Source of the DNA: Pseudomonas tritici
GTDB lineage: Bacteria; Pseudomonadota; Gammaproteobacteria; Pseudomonadales; Pseudomonadaceae
Reading direction: 5' to 3'
NCBI RefSeq assembly: GCF_014268275.3
Contig: NZ_CP077084.1
Location: 5,824,501 to 5,888,500, forward strand
DNA: 64,000 bases
A program made the position numbers and the translations under genes. A model generated the notes under the pieces. It saw nothing but the letters and a program-made list of their open reading frames with translations. It made no database searches and was not told the DNA's origin. Numbering within the stretch: the first letter of the stretch is position 1; every line of letters begins with the position of its first letter. This document shows positions 17,784 through 30,285 of this stretch, in pieces.

Positions 17784-18551
17784 TCAGCGAAAATCCCGCC
17801 GTTCGCGAATCAATGCATAGGCATTGTGCAGTTCGCGCGTGCGCTCGGTGGCTTCATGCACTTGCGCAGCGCTCGCGCCACTGCCGGCAACCTTGTCCGG
17901 GTGATGGCGGCTGAGCAGGCGGCGATAAGCGCGCTTGATCACCGACGGTTCGGTGGTGGCCGTCACACCCAGCAAGCGCAGCGCGTCCTGATAGGTGGGC
18001 CCACGACTGACCAGCGGCTTACGCTCCGGTGTGTAGTCGGCGGCCAGCGCCTGGAGCTGTTGCGGCGTCCAGCCCAGCCATTTGCCCCACAGGTCGATCA
18101 AGTCACGCTCGGCGTCATCCGCCTTGCCATCTGCCCAGACCATGCGCCAGCACGCGCGCAATACCCCTTCCGCCGCATGGGGTTGCGCCTTGAGCACACG
18201 CAAATAGCGGCGCACCCGATCGGAGCCGGCCTTGCCACGATTGAACGCTGCGATGGCACGACGCTGGGCTGACTCGGTCATGTCCAGCGAGCGCATCTCC
18301 TGACGCGCCTGTTGAATATGTCCGTCCACCACTCGCCCATTGCTCTTGGCCAAACGCCCCAGCAACACAAACAACAGCTCGTCATTACGCAACGCCGGGC
18401 GCCCGCCCAGTCGCTCGCGCAACTGCGCCCAGCTTTGCAGTTGCAGGCGACGGTCCAGCGCCTGCCCCAACAGCGCACCCAACAAGGCCCCCGGAATACT
18501 GGCTATGGCAAAGCCAGCCCCCGCGCCGATCAGCGTCCCTGGCCACAGCAT
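17784..18551 (-). CDS. djlA: DjlA-type membrane-anchored co-chaperone (TerB plus DnaJ)
   Basis: A 255-aa protein with a glycine-rich hydrophobic N-terminus (about residues 5-30) as membrane anchor, a central TerB-like helical domain (about 55-170) and a C-terminal J-domain with the essential HPD motif (RHHPDKVAG). This is the architecture of E. coli DjlA, which stimulates DnaK at the inner membrane. It starts one base after the murU stop, so it is the third gene of amgK-murU-djlA. The link of a DnaK co-chaperone to cell-wall recycling is unexplained. Confidence 0.85.
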   Translation of the reverse strand: MLWPGTLIGAGAGFAIASIPGALLGALLGQALDRRLQLQSWAQLRERLGGRPALRNDELLFVLLGRLAKSNGRVVDGHIQQARQEMRSLDMTESAQRRAIAAFNRGKAGSDRVRRYLRVLKAQPHAAEGVLRACWRMVWADGKADDAERDLIDLWGKWLGWTPQQLQALAADYTPERKPLVSRGPTYQDALRLLGVTATTEPSVIKRAYRRLLSRHHPDKVAGSGASAAQVHEATERTRELHNAYALIRERRDFR

Positions 18552-18552
18552 G

Positions 18553-20249
<1,697 letters not shown>

Positions 20250-20379
20250 TACAAGGGTCTCCGACGGCGCTAGCCGTCAAGCGGGGCATGCTTTATTATC
20301 ACGCATCTTTTTCAGACCATCGAGAGGCGTGCGGCCCAAACCGCGGGCAGATGGCACGCAGGAAGCCCGGACTAATAAG

Positions 20380-23190
20380 ATGGCATTGAAATCCCCCGCG
20401 TTTCGTAGAAAATTTCCGTTGCTGGTAACCGGCAGTCTGCTGGCCTTGCAACCCTTCGCCACCTCATTCGTGGTCGCCGCGGAACAGTATGACTGCTCAG
20501 TCTCTGCTTCGGGTGCCTGGGATTGCGCGCCGAAAACCGCCGCAGCCCCTCTGCCACCACGCCCGGTGCATGACGGCGCAGCCGTCAGCTCCGCCAACAG
20601 CACGGCGCAAGCCGATGCTGGCGGCAAAGCCGAGGCCGTGCCGCAGACCGCACTGGTCACCGATTCCAAGGGCCGTGGCCTGCGCTCGCGCAGCGCCGAC
20701 TACAGCCACCTGGACTGGGTACCGCGCGACAAACTGACCGCCGCACAGTTGGCCGAAACCGGCCCGTACTGCGGCGGTGCGTACATCGAGCCGATTCGTC
20801 CTGGCATGAACGACAAGACGAACAAGAGCGATGCGCCCACCTTCATCGGTGCCAAAGCCTCGCGTTACGAGCAGGAGTCGCAAGTCGCGACCCTGGCCGG
20901 TGACGTCGTCATGCGCCAAGGCAGCATGCAGCTGGAGTCCGAAGAAGCCAGCCTGTACCAGGCCGAGAACCGTGGCGAGCTGAATGGCAAAGTCCGTCTG
21001 CGCGACAACGGTGCACTGATCGTCGGCGACCATGCCGAAGTGCAACTCGACACCGGCGCCGCCCAGATCGACAACGCCGAATACGTGCTGCACAAGTCAC
21101 GTATCCGCGGTAACGCGCTGTACGCCAAGCGTGCCGAAAACGCGATCATCCGTCTCAAGGACGGTACGTACACGACGTGCGAGCCAGACAGCAACGCCTG
21201 GCAGCTGCGAGGCAACAACATCACGTTGAACCCGGCCACCGGCTTCGGTACGGCTACCAACGCGACGCTGCGGATCAAGAACATCCCGATCCTGTACACC
21301 CCTTACATCTATTTCCCGATCGACGACCGTCGTCAATCCGGCTTCCTGCCACCGAGCTTCAGCAGCGGCAGCGAAACCGGCTTTACCCTGGTTACGCCGT
21401 ACTACTTCAACCTGGCGCCAAACTACGACGCCACGTTGTACCCGCAATACATGACCAAGCGCGGCATGATGATGGAAGGCGAATTCCGCTACCTCACCAA
21501 GTCCAGCGAAGGTCAGTTCGGCGGTGCGTACCTGAACGACGACAACGACGAGCGCAAGCGTCAGACCGATTACGAAAAAACCCGCTACATGCTCAACTGG
21601 CAACACCAGGGCGGGTTGGATTCGCGTGTAATGACCCAGGTCGACTACACAACGATCAGCGATCCTTACTACTTCCAGGACCTCAAGTCCTACCAGGAAG
21701 GTGTCGAGAGTCGCGACTACGTCAACCAGCAGGGCTCCGTGACGTATCGCGGCGACACCTTCCAGGCTCGCTTGAACCTGCAGGCCTACCAGCTGGCGAC
21801 GATTTCCCAGGTCACCCCGTATGACCGCCTGCCGCAGATCACCTTCAACGGTACCCTGCCGTACCACCCAGGTGGCCTGAACTTCAGCTACGAGACCGAA
21901 GCCGTACGCTTCGACCGCGACCTGGAAAACGGCAACTTCACCAATGAAAACGGGGACATCGAGCGTCGCCTGGACACCTACGTCCGTGGCCTGACCCGTG
22001 CCAACGGTACCCGCCTGAACGTGGCGCCGGCCGTTGAATACCCGATGAACTGGACCTACGGTTTCGTCACGCCGAAGCTCAAGTACGTGTACACCAAGTA
22101 CGACCTGGACCTGGACAACATCGGCAAGAACCAGATCGTTGCGGATCAAGCTGCAGCAACCGCAGCCAACCCGTACGCGGGCGGCACGTTCAAAAGCTCC
22201 CAGGACCGTGCGGTTCCGATCGCCAGCGTAGACAGCGGCCTGTACTTCGACCGCAATACCAACTGGTTCGGCAAAGATTATCGCCAGACCCTCGAGCCGC
22301 GTGCGTTCTACCTGTATGTGCCGAACAAGGACCAGGCTGATATCCCGGTCTTCGACACCAGCGAGTACTCGTTCAGCTACGCGTCGTTGTTCCGCGACAA
22401 CCGTTTCAGCGGCTCCGACCGTATCGGCGACGAGAACAAGCTGTCCCTGGGCTTGACCAGCCGCTGGATCGAAGACAACGGCTTCGAACGTCAGCGCGTA
22501 GCCATTGGCCAGGCGCTGTACTTCAAGGATCGTGAAGTTCAACTGCCGGGCATCCTGGCCGCTGACCGTGCCGATGCACAATCGGACGTATCGCCAGTCG
22601 CCCTGGACTACGAGTTCCGCTTCAACCGCGATTGGCGTGCCACTGCCGACTACAACTGGGACACCGAGGAACACAGTCCTCGTTCCGGCAGCGCGATGCT
22701 TCACTACCAGCCGGAAGACAACCCGAACAAGATCATCAACGTCGGTTATCGCTATCGTAACGACCAAGTCGTCTACAACCAGCTGACCGGCAAATGGCAG
22801 TTCGGTGGTGACTACGGCCAGCCAGGCGACGCGAACTACGTGAAGGATTACTACAAAATCCAACAACACGACTTCTCGATGATGTGGCCGATCATTCCTC
22901 AGTGGAACCTGATCACCCGCTGGCAGTATGACTACGCTCGCAACCGTACCCTGGAAGCCTTCGGTGGTTTCGAGTACGACAACTGCTGCTGGAAACTGCG
23001 CCTCATCAACCGTTACTGGGTTTCCAACGACGAATACAGCCAGATCGCCCCGCTTAACGAAAAGGGTGACCACGGGCTCTTCCTGCAAATCGTCCTCAAA
23101 GGACTCGGCGGCCTGACCGGCGCCAAGGTAGAGAGCTTCCTCGACAAAGGCATTGAAGGTTATCGTGAACGTGAAAACCAAGCTTTCTGA
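20380..23190 (+). CDS. lptD: LPS-assembly protein LptD
   Basis: A 936-aa outer-membrane protein that, with LptE, inserts lipopolysaccharide into the outer leaflet. Signal peptide at about residues 1-33; an N-terminal region about 120 residues longer than in E. coli; an OstA/LptA-like beta-jellyroll ([19 protein letters not shown]...); and a long C-terminal barrel rich in aromatic strand ends, finishing with phenylalanine. Cysteines are placed at the N-terminus, mid-protein and in a C-terminal NCCWKL pair, as needed for inter-domain disulfides. The start at 20380 (MALKSPAF) follows an in-frame stretch from 20179 that overlaps amgK and is not coding. It shares its last 26 bp with surA. Confidence 0.95.
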   Translation: MALKSPAFRRKFPLLVTGSLLALQPFATSFVVAAEQYDCSVSASGAWDCAPKTAAAPLPPRPVHDGAAVSSANSTAQADAGGKAEAVPQTALVTDSKGRGLRSRSADYSHLDWVPRDKLTAAQLAETGPYCGGAYIEPIRPGMNDKTNKSDAPTFIGAKASRYEQESQVATLAGDVVMRQGSMQLESEEASLYQAENRGELNGKVRLRDNGALIVGDHAEVQLDTGAAQIDNAEYVLHKSRIRGNALYAKRAENAIIRLKDGTYTTCEPDSNAWQLRGNNITLNPATGFGTATNATLRIKNIPILYTPYIYFPIDDRRQSGFLPPSFSSGSETGFTLVTPYYFNLAPNYDATLYPQYMTKRGMMMEGEFRYLTKSSEGQFGGAYLNDDNDERKRQTDYEKTRYMLNWQHQGGLDSRVMTQVDYTTISDPYYFQDLKSYQEGVESRDYVNQQGSVTYRGDTFQARLNLQAYQLATISQVTPYDRLPQITFNGTLPYHPGGLNFSYETEAVRFDRDLENGNFTNENGDIERRLDTYVRGLTRANGTRLNVAPAVEYPMNWTYGFVTPKLKYVYTKYDLDLDNIGKNQIVADQAAATAANPYAGGTFKSSQDRAVPIASVDSGLYFDRNTNWFGKDYRQTLEPRAFYLYVPNKDQADIPVFDTSEYSFSYASLFRDNRFSGSDRIGDENKLSLGLTSRWIEDNGFERQRVAIGQALYFKDREVQLPGILAADRADAQSDVSPVALDYEFRFNRDWRATADYNWDTEEHSPRSGSAMLHYQPEDNPNKIINVGYRYRNDQVVYNQLTGKWQFGGDYGQPGDANYVKDYYKIQQHDFSMMWPIIPQWNLITRWQYDYARNRTLEAFGGFEYDNCCWKLRLINRYWVSNDEYSQIAPLNEKGDHGLFLQIVLKGLGGLTGAKVESFLDKGIEGYRERENQAF

Positions 23191-24505
23191 TTGTCTGCGC
23201 CCGCTAGTGCTGGGCGCGCTGTTCCTGGGGACCGCATCGGCGCACGCTGCGGTTCAACAGCTGGATAAGGTAGTGGCCATCGTCGATAACGACGTGATCA
23301 TGCAGAGCCAACTGGACCAACGCGTCAAGGAAGTCCAGCAAACCATCGCCAAACGTGGCGGTGGCGTGCCACCGACCAGCGTCCTGGACCAACAGGTTCT
23401 GGAACGCCTGATCGTCGAAAACCTGCAATTGCAGATCGGTGATCGCTCCGGCATCCGTATTTCGGACGAAGAACTGAACCAGGCGGTAGGCACCATTGCC
23501 CAGCGCAACAACATGAGCATTGACCAGTTCCGTGCAGCTTTGGCCCACGACGGTTTGTCCTATGAGGACGCCCGTGACCAGATCCGCCGTGAAATGATCA
23601 TCAGCCGTGTGCGCCAGCGCCGTGTTGCCGAGCGGGTTCAGGTGTCGGAGCAGGAAGTGAAGAACTTCCTGGCGTCGGACCTGGGCAAGATGCAGCTTTC
23701 CGAAGAACTGCACCTGGCCAACATCCTGATCCCTACCCCGGACAGCGCCAACTCTGAGCAGCTCAATGCAGCCGCAGCTAAAACCCAGGCTATTTATGAG
23801 CGCTTGAAGGCCGGTGCCGACTTCGCCCAAATGGCGATTGCTCAGTCCGGCAGCGACAACGCCCTCGAAGGCGGTGACATGGGCTGGCGTAAAGCCGCTC
23901 AATTGCCGCCGCCGTTCGACCGCGAGCTGAGCGCCATGGAAGTGGGTGGCATTACTCAGCCAGCCCGCACCCCAGGCGGCTTTATCATTCTCAAGTTGCT
24001 GGAAAAACGCGGCGGCGAGACCTCGCTGAAAGACGAAGTACACGTTCGTCACATCCTGGTCAAACCAAGCGAAATCCGCACCGAAGCGCAAACCAAGGAA
24101 CTGGCCCAGAAGATCTATGACCGCATCGAAAGCGGTGAAGACTTTGCCACCCTGGCCAAAAGCTTCTCGGAAGACCCGGGTTCTGCCCTCAACGGCGGCG
24201 ACCTGAACTGGATCGACCCGAAAGCCTTGGTGCCAGAGTTCCAGCAAGTGATGGCCGATACTCCGCAAGGTGTGCTGTCCAAGCCGTTCAAGACCCAATA
24301 TGGCTGGCATGTGCTGGAAGTCCTTGGCCGTCGCGCCACCGACAACACCAACCAGGCCCGCGAGCAACAAGCACTGAACGTATTGCGTAACCGCAAATAC
24401 GACGAAGAGCTGCAAACCTGGCTGCGTCAGATCCGCGATGAAGCCTACGTTGAGAACAAGCTGCCAGGCGCCGAGCAAACAGGCACCGACCAGGCTACTC
24501 AGTGA
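23165..24505 (+). CDS. surA: Periplasmic chaperone and peptidyl-prolyl isomerase SurA
   Basis: A 446-aa periplasmic chaperone for outer-membrane proteins, including LptD, whose gene precedes it. Signal peptide at about 1-28 (cleavage near AHA-AVQQ), SurA N-domain, and two parvulin domains ([13 protein letters not shown]... and [12 protein letters not shown]...). I place the start at the GTG at 23165 (MNVKTKLS), with GAAGGT five bases upstream, inside the 3' end of lptD. A TTG at 23153 is also possible. The stop overlaps the pdxA start. Confidence 0.95.
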   Translation: MNVKTKLSDCLRPLVLGALFLGTASAHAAVQQLDKVVAIVDNDVIMQSQLDQRVKEVQQTIAKRGGGVPPTSVLDQQVLERLIVENLQLQIGDRSGIRISDEELNQAVGTIAQRNNMSIDQFRAALAHDGLSYEDARDQIRREMIISRVRQRRVAERVQVSEQEVKNFLASDLGKMQLSEELHLANILIPTPDSANSEQLNAAAAKTQAIYERLKAGADFAQMAIAQSGSDNALEGGDMGWRKAAQLPPPFDRELSAMEVGGITQPARTPGGFIILKLLEKRGGETSLKDEVHVRHILVKPSEIRTEAQTKELAQKIYDRIESGEDFATLAKSFSEDPGSALNGGDLNWIDPKALVPEFQQVMADTPQGVLSKPFKTQYGWHVLEVLGRRATDNTNQAREQQALNVLRNRKYDEELQTWLRQIRDEAYVENKLPGAEQTGTDQATQ

Positions 24506-25491
24506 AACCCCAGCGTTTCGCGGTGACACCCGGCGAGCCGGCCGGCATTGGTCCTGACCTGTGCCTGCTGCTCGCCTCGCAATCCCAGCCACACCCCCTG
24601 ATCGCCATTACCAGCCGTGACCTGCTCCTCGAGCGGGCCGCGCAGCTGGGTGTGGCCGTCAATGTGCTGGACGTGGCGCCGGGTTACTGGCCCGACCTGC
24701 CCGCTCCCGCCGGCAGCCTGTATGTGTGGGACACCCCGCTGCAGGCCAAGGTAGTGGCCGGGCAACTGGACAAGGCCAATGCGGCGTTCGTGCTGGAAAC
24801 CCTGACTCGCGCAGGGCAAGGCTGCATCGACGGCGACTTCGCCGGCATGATCACCGCCCCAGTGCACAAGGGCGTGATCAATGAGTCTGGCATCGCCTTT
24901 TCCGGCCATACCGAATTCCTTGCCGAGCTGACCCACACCGCTCAAGTCGTCATGATGCTGGCCACGCGCGGCCTGCGAGTCGCCCTGGTGACCACGCACC
25001 TGCCCCTGCGTGAGATTGCGGACGCCATCACTGCCGAACGTTTGGAGCGTGTGACGCGCATCCTGCATGCCGACCTGCAACAGAAATTCGGCATTGCCCA
25101 GCCGCGCATCCTGGTCTGTGGGCTCAACCCCCACGCGGGTGAAGGCGGCCACTTGGGCCATGAAGAAATCGACATCATCGAACCAACCCTGGAGCGTCTG
25201 CGCCAAGAAGGCATGGACCTGCGTGGCCCACTGCCTGCGGACACTCTGTTTACCCCCAAATATCTGGAGCACTGCGATGCAGTGCTGGCGATGTACCACG
25301 ACCAGGGGCTGCCGGTGCTTAAATACAAAGGCTTCGGCGCCGCCGTCAACGTGACACTGGGCCTGCCGATCATCCGGACGTCCGTCGACCATGGCACCGC
25401 CCTGGACCTGGCGGGCAGCGGCAAGATCGATACCGGCAGCCTGCACGTGGCCCTGGAAACCGCCTATCAGATGGCCGAGACCCGTATATGA
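24502..25491 (+). CDS. pdxA: 4-hydroxythreonine-4-phosphate dehydrogenase
   Basis: A 329-aa NAD-dependent enzyme of pyridoxal 5'-phosphate synthesis. Family segments [27 protein letters not shown] with GHTEFLAEL (metal-binding histidine), and [17 protein letters not shown] are present. It starts with GTG in a 4-bp overlap with surA, and its stop overlaps rsmA (ATGA). The surA-pdxA-rsmA-apaGH order is the same as in E. coli. Confidence 0.97.
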   Translation: MKPQRFAVTPGEPAGIGPDLCLLLASQSQPHPLIAITSRDLLLERAAQLGVAVNVLDVAPGYWPDLPAPAGSLYVWDTPLQAKVVAGQLDKANAAFVLETLTRAGQGCIDGDFAGMITAPVHKGVINESGIAFSGHTEFLAELTHTAQVVMMLATRGLRVALVTTHLPLREIADAITAERLERVTRILHADLQQKFGIAQPRILVCGLNPHAGEGGHLGHEEIDIIEPTLERLRQEGMDLRGPLPADTLFTPKYLEHCDAVLAMYHDQGLPVLKYKGFGAAVNVTLGLPIIRTSVDHGTALDLAGSGKIDTGSLHVALETAYQMAETRI

Positions 25492-26300
25492 CCGAGCATT
25501 ACCAACACCGGGCGCGTAAGCGCTTCGGGCAAAACTTCCTGCACGACGCTGGCGTGATCGACCGTATCCTGCGCTCTATCCATGCCAAGCCCGAAGACCG
25601 CCTACTGGAAATCGGCCCGGGCCAGGGCGCACTGACCAAAGGCCTGCTTAACAGTGGCGGCCAACTGGATGTGGTTGAGTTGGACAAGGACCTGATCCCG
25701 ATCCTCAACCAGCAGTTCGCCGACAAGCCCAACTTCAACCTGCATCAGGGCGATGCACTGAAGTTCGACTTCAACAGCCTCAACGCAGCGCCCAATAGCC
25801 TGCGGGTGGTGGGCAACCTGCCATACAACATCTCCACGCCGCTGATCTTCCACCTGCTGAACAACGCCGGGATCATCCGCGACATGCACTTCATGCTGCA
25901 AAAGGAAGTGGTCGAGCGCCTGGCTGCAGGGCCTGGTGGTGGTGATTGGGGTCGTTTGTCAATCATGGTTCAGTACCACTGCCGCGTCGAACACCTGTTC
26001 AACGTCGGGCCCGGCGCGTTCAACCCACCGCCGAAGGTCGACTCGGCCATCGTGCGCCTGGTGCCTCACGCCGTGCTGCCCCACCCGGCCAAGGATCACA
26101 AATTGCTGGAGCGAGTCGTGCGCGAAGCGTTCAACCAGCGCCGCAAAACCTTGCGCAATACACTCAAGAACCTGCTGAGCACCGCTGAAATCGAAGCTGC
26201 TGGCGTCGACGGCAGCCTGCGCCCCGAGCAACTGGACCTGGCGGCGTTCGTGCGCCTGGCCGACCAGCTTGCCATCCAGCCTGCGCCAGCCGCGGACTGA
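25488..26300 (+). CDS. rsmA: 16S rRNA dimethyladenosine transferase RsmA (KsgA)
   Basis: A 270-aa methyltransferase that dimethylates two adjacent adenosines near the 3' end of 16S rRNA. AdoMet motif [12 protein letters not shown] and the adenine-methylase motif [10 protein letters not shown] are present. Alternative name ksgA, which avoids confusion with the CsrA-type RsmA of Pseudomonas. Coupled to pdxA by a 4-bp overlap. Confidence 0.97.
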   Translation: MTEHYQHRARKRFGQNFLHDAGVIDRILRSIHAKPEDRLLEIGPGQGALTKGLLNSGGQLDVVELDKDLIPILNQQFADKPNFNLHQGDALKFDFNSLNAAPNSLRVVGNLPYNISTPLIFHLLNNAGIIRDMHFMLQKEVVERLAAGPGGGDWGRLSIMVQYHCRVEHLFNVGPGAFNPPPKVDSAIVRLVPHAVLPHPAKDHKLLERVVREAFNQRRKTLRNTLKNLLSTAEIEAAGVDGSLRPEQLDLAAFVRLADQLAIQPAPAAD

Positions 26301-26406
26301 AGCCGGCCGTACCTGGGCCAGACACCATGTCTGGCCTAGTGCCCCGTTCTTGGCCTAGACTGACCCGCATCTGCTGTCCTCCGCTTTTGCTTTTAAGGCC
26401 TCTTGC

Positions 26407-26787
26407 ATGTCCGATCCTCGCTACCAGATCGACGTCAGCGTCGTCACCCGCTTCCTGGCGGATCAATCGCAACCTGAACAAAACCGCTTCGCCTTTGCCT
26501 ACACCATCACGGTGAAAAACAACGGGCTGGTGCCGGCCAAGCTGCTGTCCCGCCACTGGGTGATCACCGACGGTGACGGCCAGGTCGAAGAAGTACGCGG
26601 CGCAGGCGTGGTAGGCCAGCAACCGCTGATCGACATCGGCGCGAGCCACACCTACAGCAGCGGCACGGTGATGACCTCCAAAGTCGGCACCATGCAGGGC
26701 TCCTATCAGATGAAGGCCACCGACGGTAAATTGTTCGACGCCATCATCCCGCCCTTCCGCCTCGCCGTGCCCGGAGCCCTGCACTGA
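26407..26787 (+). CDS. apaG: ApaG protein
   Basis: A 126-aa single-domain protein of the ApaG/DUF525 family with a fibronectin-III-like fold ([24 protein letters not shown]). It contains a glycine-rich loop around [11 protein letters not shown]. Usually cotranscribed with apaH; biochemical role unclear. The gap from rsmA is 106 bp, and its stop shares one base with the apaH start (TGATG). Confidence 0.95.
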   Translation: MSDPRYQIDVSVVTRFLADQSQPEQNRFAFAYTITVKNNGLVPAKLLSRHWVITDGDGQVEEVRGAGVVGQQPLIDIGASHTYSSGTVMTSKVGTMQGSYQMKATDGKLFDAIIPPFRLAVPGALH

Positions 26788-27626
26788 TGGCGACCTACGC
26801 GGTCGGAGACCTGCAAGGGTGCCTGGAGCCCCTCAAGTGCCTGCTTGACCGCGTAGCCTTCGACCCAGCGAAAGATCGCCTGTGGCTGGTCGGCGACTTG
26901 GTCAATCGCGGTCCCGAGTCCCTGGCGACGTTGCGCTACTTATATAGCCTGCGCGATTCCTTGGTGTGCGTACTGGGCAACCACGACCTGCACCTGCTCG
27001 CGGCCGGCCGTAACATTGAGCGTCTGAAAAAGGGCGATACCCTGCGGGAAATCCTCGAAGCACCGGATCGCACCGAGTTGCTCGACTGGCTTCGCCGGCA
27101 AAAAATCCTGCATTACGACGAAGGCCGCAATATGGCCTTGGTCCATGCTGGCATCCCGCCCCAGTGGACACTGAAGAAAGCGCTCAAGTGCGCCGCGGAA
27201 GTCGAAAGCGCCCTGGCCGATGACAACCTGTACACCGCCTACCTCGACGGCATGTACGGCAACGAGCCAGTGAAGTGGGACAACGATCTCACCGGCGTTG
27301 CGCGCCTGCGGGTGATCACAAACTACTTCACGCGCATGCGCTTCTGCACCGCCGAGGGCAAGCTGGACCTCAAAAGCAAGGAAGGCGCCGACACCGCATT
27401 GCCAGGCTACAAACCCTGGTTCGCGCACAAGGACCGCAAGGCCCGCGACACCCAGATCATTTTCGGTCACTGGGCGGCCCTTGAGGGCAAATGCGATGAG
27501 CCCGGCGTGTTCGCCCTAGACACCGGTTGCGTGTGGGGCGGCGCCATGACCCTGATGAATATCGATACCGGCGAGCGCCAGAGCTGCCAGTGCGAATCGC
27601 CCCAACCTATCACCGCCAAGCCCTAG
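26787..27626 (+). CDS. apaH: Bis(5'-nucleosyl)-tetraphosphatase, symmetrical
   Basis: A 279-aa metallophosphatase that splits Ap4A to two ADP and can remove Np4 caps from RNA. Metal-binding motifs [33 protein letters not shown] and GHWAAL are all present. Translationally coupled to apaG, followed closely by glpE (9 bp). Confidence 0.96.
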   Translation: MATYAVGDLQGCLEPLKCLLDRVAFDPAKDRLWLVGDLVNRGPESLATLRYLYSLRDSLVCVLGNHDLHLLAAGRNIERLKKGDTLREILEAPDRTELLDWLRRQKILHYDEGRNMALVHAGIPPQWTLKKALKCAAEVESALADDNLYTAYLDGMYGNEPVKWDNDLTGVARLRVITNYFTRMRFCTAEGKLDLKSKEGADTALPGYKPWFAHKDRKARDTQIIFGHWAALEGKCDEPGVFALDTGCVWGGAMTLMNIDTGERQSCQCESPQPITAKP

Positions 27627-27635
27627 GAGCCCGCC

Positions 27636-27965
27636 ATGAGCGAATTCAAACGTATCCCTCCCGAACAAGCCCAGGCCCTGCGCGAAAAAGGCGCCGTAGT
27701 GGTCGACATCCGTGACCAGCCGACTTATCTGGCGGCCCACATCCGCGGCGCCCAGCACCTGGACAACGTCAACATCGCCGATTTTATCCGTGCCGCCGAC
27801 CTCGACGCGCCCGTGATCGTGGCGTGCTACCACGGCAACTCCAGCCAGAGTGCAGCAGCCTATCTGATCAGCCAGGGCTTCTCCGACGTCTATAGCCTGG
27901 ACGGTGGCTTTGAACTGTGGCGCGCGACTTATCCTGCGGAAATTTCTTCAGGCAATTCGCAATAA
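27636..27965 (+). CDS. glpE: Thiosulfate sulfurtransferase GlpE
   Basis: A 109-aa single rhodanese domain that moves sulfane sulfur from thiosulfate to acceptors such as cyanide or thioredoxin. The active-site loop is ACYHGNSSQ with the catalytic cysteine first in the loop. An AGGAG lies upstream of the ATG. It ends the lptD-to-glpE run; a T-rich stretch and a long hairpin (27999-28034) follow. Confidence 0.92.
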   Translation: MSEFKRIPPEQAQALREKGAVVVDIRDQPTYLAAHIRGAQHLDNVNIADFIRAADLDAPVIVACYHGNSSQSAAAYLISQGFSDVYSLDGGFELWRATYPAEISSGNSQ

Positions 27966-27998
27966 TTTTTTTCAAACCCCGCTACCCCGCGTGACGCT

Positions 27999-28034
27999 TG
28001 GGCTCGCGCCGTTTCTGACGAACGGCGCAGCCAA
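27999..28034 (+). other. Long stem-loop downstream of glpE
   Basis: TTGGCT-C-GCGCCGTT pairs with AACGGCGC-AGCCAA: a 14-bp stem with one bulged C and a 7-base loop. No U-tract follows on either side, so it is not a classical intrinsic terminator. It may stabilise the glpE mRNA end or be part of the prkA leader region. Confidence 0.5.
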
Positions 28035-28249
28035 ACTAATTGCGCATCGCGCCTTGACCTCTCCGATTCCGAACTATCCTTAAGCGCAGGCCATCCGAAT
28101 CAGGGGAGAGCCGGTACACCGGCGTGCGGGTCATCGGTAGTGTTTCAGGGTGTTTGGGGGGAAAACAGTCATTGGCGTCTGCCAATGTCTGCCAGCATCG
28201 ACTGATTGATCCGGCGTCGGCTCCACGTATCGAGCGAGGTGACGACGTC

Positions 28250-30172
28250 ATGAGTATCTTTAGCCACTTCCAACAACGCTTCGCGTCCACACAGCAAGAA
28301 GAACTCACGCTGCAAGAGTATCTCGAGCTGTGCAAACAGGACCGCAGCACCTACGCGTCTGCCGCCGAACGCCTGCTACTGGCAATTGGCGAGCCGGAGC
28401 TGGTGGAAACCGCCAACAACTCGCGGCTGTCGCGAATATTCTCCAACAAGGTGATCCGCCGCTATCCGGCCTTTGAAGACTTCCACGGCATGGAAGAATG
28501 CATTGACCAGATCGTCTCCTACTTCCGCCACGCCGCCCAGGGCCTGGAAGAGAAGAAACAGATCCTCTACCTGCTGGGCCCCGTCGGCGGCGGTAAGTCG
28601 TCCCTGGCCGAAAAGCTCAAACAACTGATCGAGAAGGTGCCTTTCTACGCCATCAAGGGATCACCGGTCTTCGAATCGCCCCTGGGCCTGTTCAACGCCA
28701 CGGAAGATGGCGCAATCCTCGAAGAAGACTTCGGCATCCCGCGCCGTTACCTCAACACCATCATGTCGCCTTGGGCCACCAAGCGCCTGGCCGAATTCGG
28801 TGGTGACATCAGCCAATTCCGCGTGGTGAAACTCTACCCGTCCATCCTCAACCAGATCGGCGTGGCGAAGACCGAACCGGGTGACGAGAACAACCAGGAC
28901 ATCTCGGCACTGGTGGGTAAGGTCGATATCCGTAAACTCGAAGAATTCCCGCAGAACGACGCCGACGCCTACAGCTATTCAGGCGCACTGTGCCGGGCCA
29001 ACCAGGGCCTGATGGAGTTCGTGGAGATGTTCAAGGCACCGATCAAGGTGCTGCACCCCCTGCTCACCGCCACCCAGGAAGGCAACTACAACAGCACCGA
29101 AGGGCTGGGCGCGATTCCGTTCACCGGGATCCTGCTGGCCCACTCCAACGAATCGGAATGGCACACCTTCCGTAACAATAAGAACAACGAAGCCTTCATC
29201 GACAGGATCTACATCGTCAAGGTGCCGTACTGCCTGCGCGTCAGCGATGAAATCAAGATTTACGACAAACTGCTGTTCAACAGCTCCCTGGCCAAGGCCC
29301 ATTGCGCACCCGACACCCTGAAGATGCTCGCCCAGTTCACTGTGCTGTCGCGCCTCAAGGAACCGGAGAACTCGAATATCTATTCGAAGATGCGCGTGTA
29401 CGACGGCGAAAACCTCAAGGACACCGATCCCAAGGCCAAGTCGATCCAGGAATACCGCGACACGGCGGGTGTGGACGAGGGCATGAACGGCCTGTCGACG
29501 CGCTTCGCGTTCAAGATCCTGTCCAAGGTTTTCAACTTTGACCCCCACGAAATCGCTGCCAACCCGGTGCACCTGCTTTACGTGCTGGAACAGCAGATCG
29601 AACAGGAGCAATTCCAGGCGGAAACCCGCGAGCGCTACCTGCGCTTCCTCAAGGAGTACCTGGCGCCGCGCTACATCGAATTCATCGGCAAGGAAATCCA
29701 GACCGCGTACCTGGAGTCCTACAGCGAGTACGGCCAGAACATTTTCGACCGCTACGTGCTGTACGCCGACTTCTGGATCCAGGACCAAGAATACCGCGAC
29801 CCGGAAACCGGCGAGATCCTCAACCGCGTCGCCCTCAACGAGGAGCTTGAGAAAATTGAAAAACCGGCCGGCATCAGCAATCCGAAGGATTTCCGCAACG
29901 AAATCGTCAACTTCGTGCTGCGCGCCCGGGCCAACAACAATGGCAAGAACCCGACCTGGCTCAGCTACGAGAAGCTGCGGGTGGTCATCGAGAAGAAAAT
30001 GTTCTCCAACACAGAGGATCTGCTGCCGGTCATCAGCTTCAACGCCAAGGCCAGCAAGGAGGATCAGCAAAAGCACAACGACTTCGTCACACGAATGGTC
30101 GAGCGCGGCTACACCGACAAACAGGTACGGCTGCTCTCCGAGTGGTACCTGCGGGTTCGCAAATCGCAGTAA
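28250..30172 (+). CDS. prkA: PrkA-family serine protein kinase/AAA protein
   Basis: A 640-aa homologue of E. coli YeaG and Bacillus PrkA. The N-terminal AAA-type ATPase half has a Walker A loop near residues 109-116 (GPVGGGKSSL), and the C-terminal half resembles cAMP-dependent kinases in weak profile matches reported for the family. Some homologues have been shown to act as AAA proteases rather than kinases. Linked to nitrogen starvation and stationary-phase physiology in E. coli. The ATG at 28250 (MSIFSHFQ) has GAGGTGA upstream; the longer frame from 28124 is rejected. First of the prkA-yeaH-spoVR trio. Confidence 0.93.
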   Translation: MSIFSHFQQRFASTQQEELTLQEYLELCKQDRSTYASAAERLLLAIGEPELVETANNSRLSRIFSNKVIRRYPAFEDFHGMEECIDQIVSYFRHAAQGLEEKKQILYLLGPVGGGKSSLAEKLKQLIEKVPFYAIKGSPVFESPLGLFNATEDGAILEEDFGIPRRYLNTIMSPWATKRLAEFGGDISQFRVVKLYPSILNQIGVAKTEPGDENNQDISALVGKVDIRKLEEFPQNDADAYSYSGALCRANQGLMEFVEMFKAPIKVLHPLLTATQEGNYNSTEGLGAIPFTGILLAHSNESEWHTFRNNKNNEAFIDRIYIVKVPYCLRVSDEIKIYDKLLFNSSLAKAHCAPDTLKMLAQFTVLSRLKEPENSNIYSKMRVYDGENLKDTDPKAKSIQEYRDTAGVDEGMNGLSTRFAFKILSKVFNFDPHEIAANPVHLLYVLEQQIEQEQFQAETRERYLRFLKEYLAPRYIEFIGKEIQTAYLESYSEYGQNIFDRYVLYADFWIQDQEYRDPETGEILNRVALNEELEKIEKPAGISNPKDFRNEIVNFVLRARANNNGKNPTWLSYEKLRVVIEKKMFSNTEDLLPVISFNAKASKEDQQKHNDFVTRMVERGYTDKQVRLLSEWYLRVRKSQ

Positions 30173-30229
30173 GGCAGCGACAGGCGTGCGCTGCCGGGCC
30201 CCAGGCCTGGCAGCTGACCGCTTGTCTCT

Positions 30230-30270
30230 AAGCTTCCAGCTCGCGGCTTGAAGCTTGTAACGTGAAGCTG
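30230..30270. repeat. AAGCTT-type repeat cluster between prkA and the yeaH-like gene
   Basis: Two AAGCTT hexamers (30230 and 30251) and a related GAAGCTG (30264) in inverted and direct arrangement, in a stretch rich in AGCTT/GCTTGAAGC. Such AGCTTGAAGC-rich elements recur in intergenic regions of fluorescent pseudomonads (from memory). It ends just before the yeaH-like Shine-Dalgarno. Confidence 0.4.
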
Positions 30271-30285
30271 CCCGGAGGGCTCCCC

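Noticed and set aside
21097..23181. A 694-codon minus-strand frame opposite lptD
   Set aside because: Shadow of the lptD reading frame; Val-rich composition and no recognisable domain or promoter.
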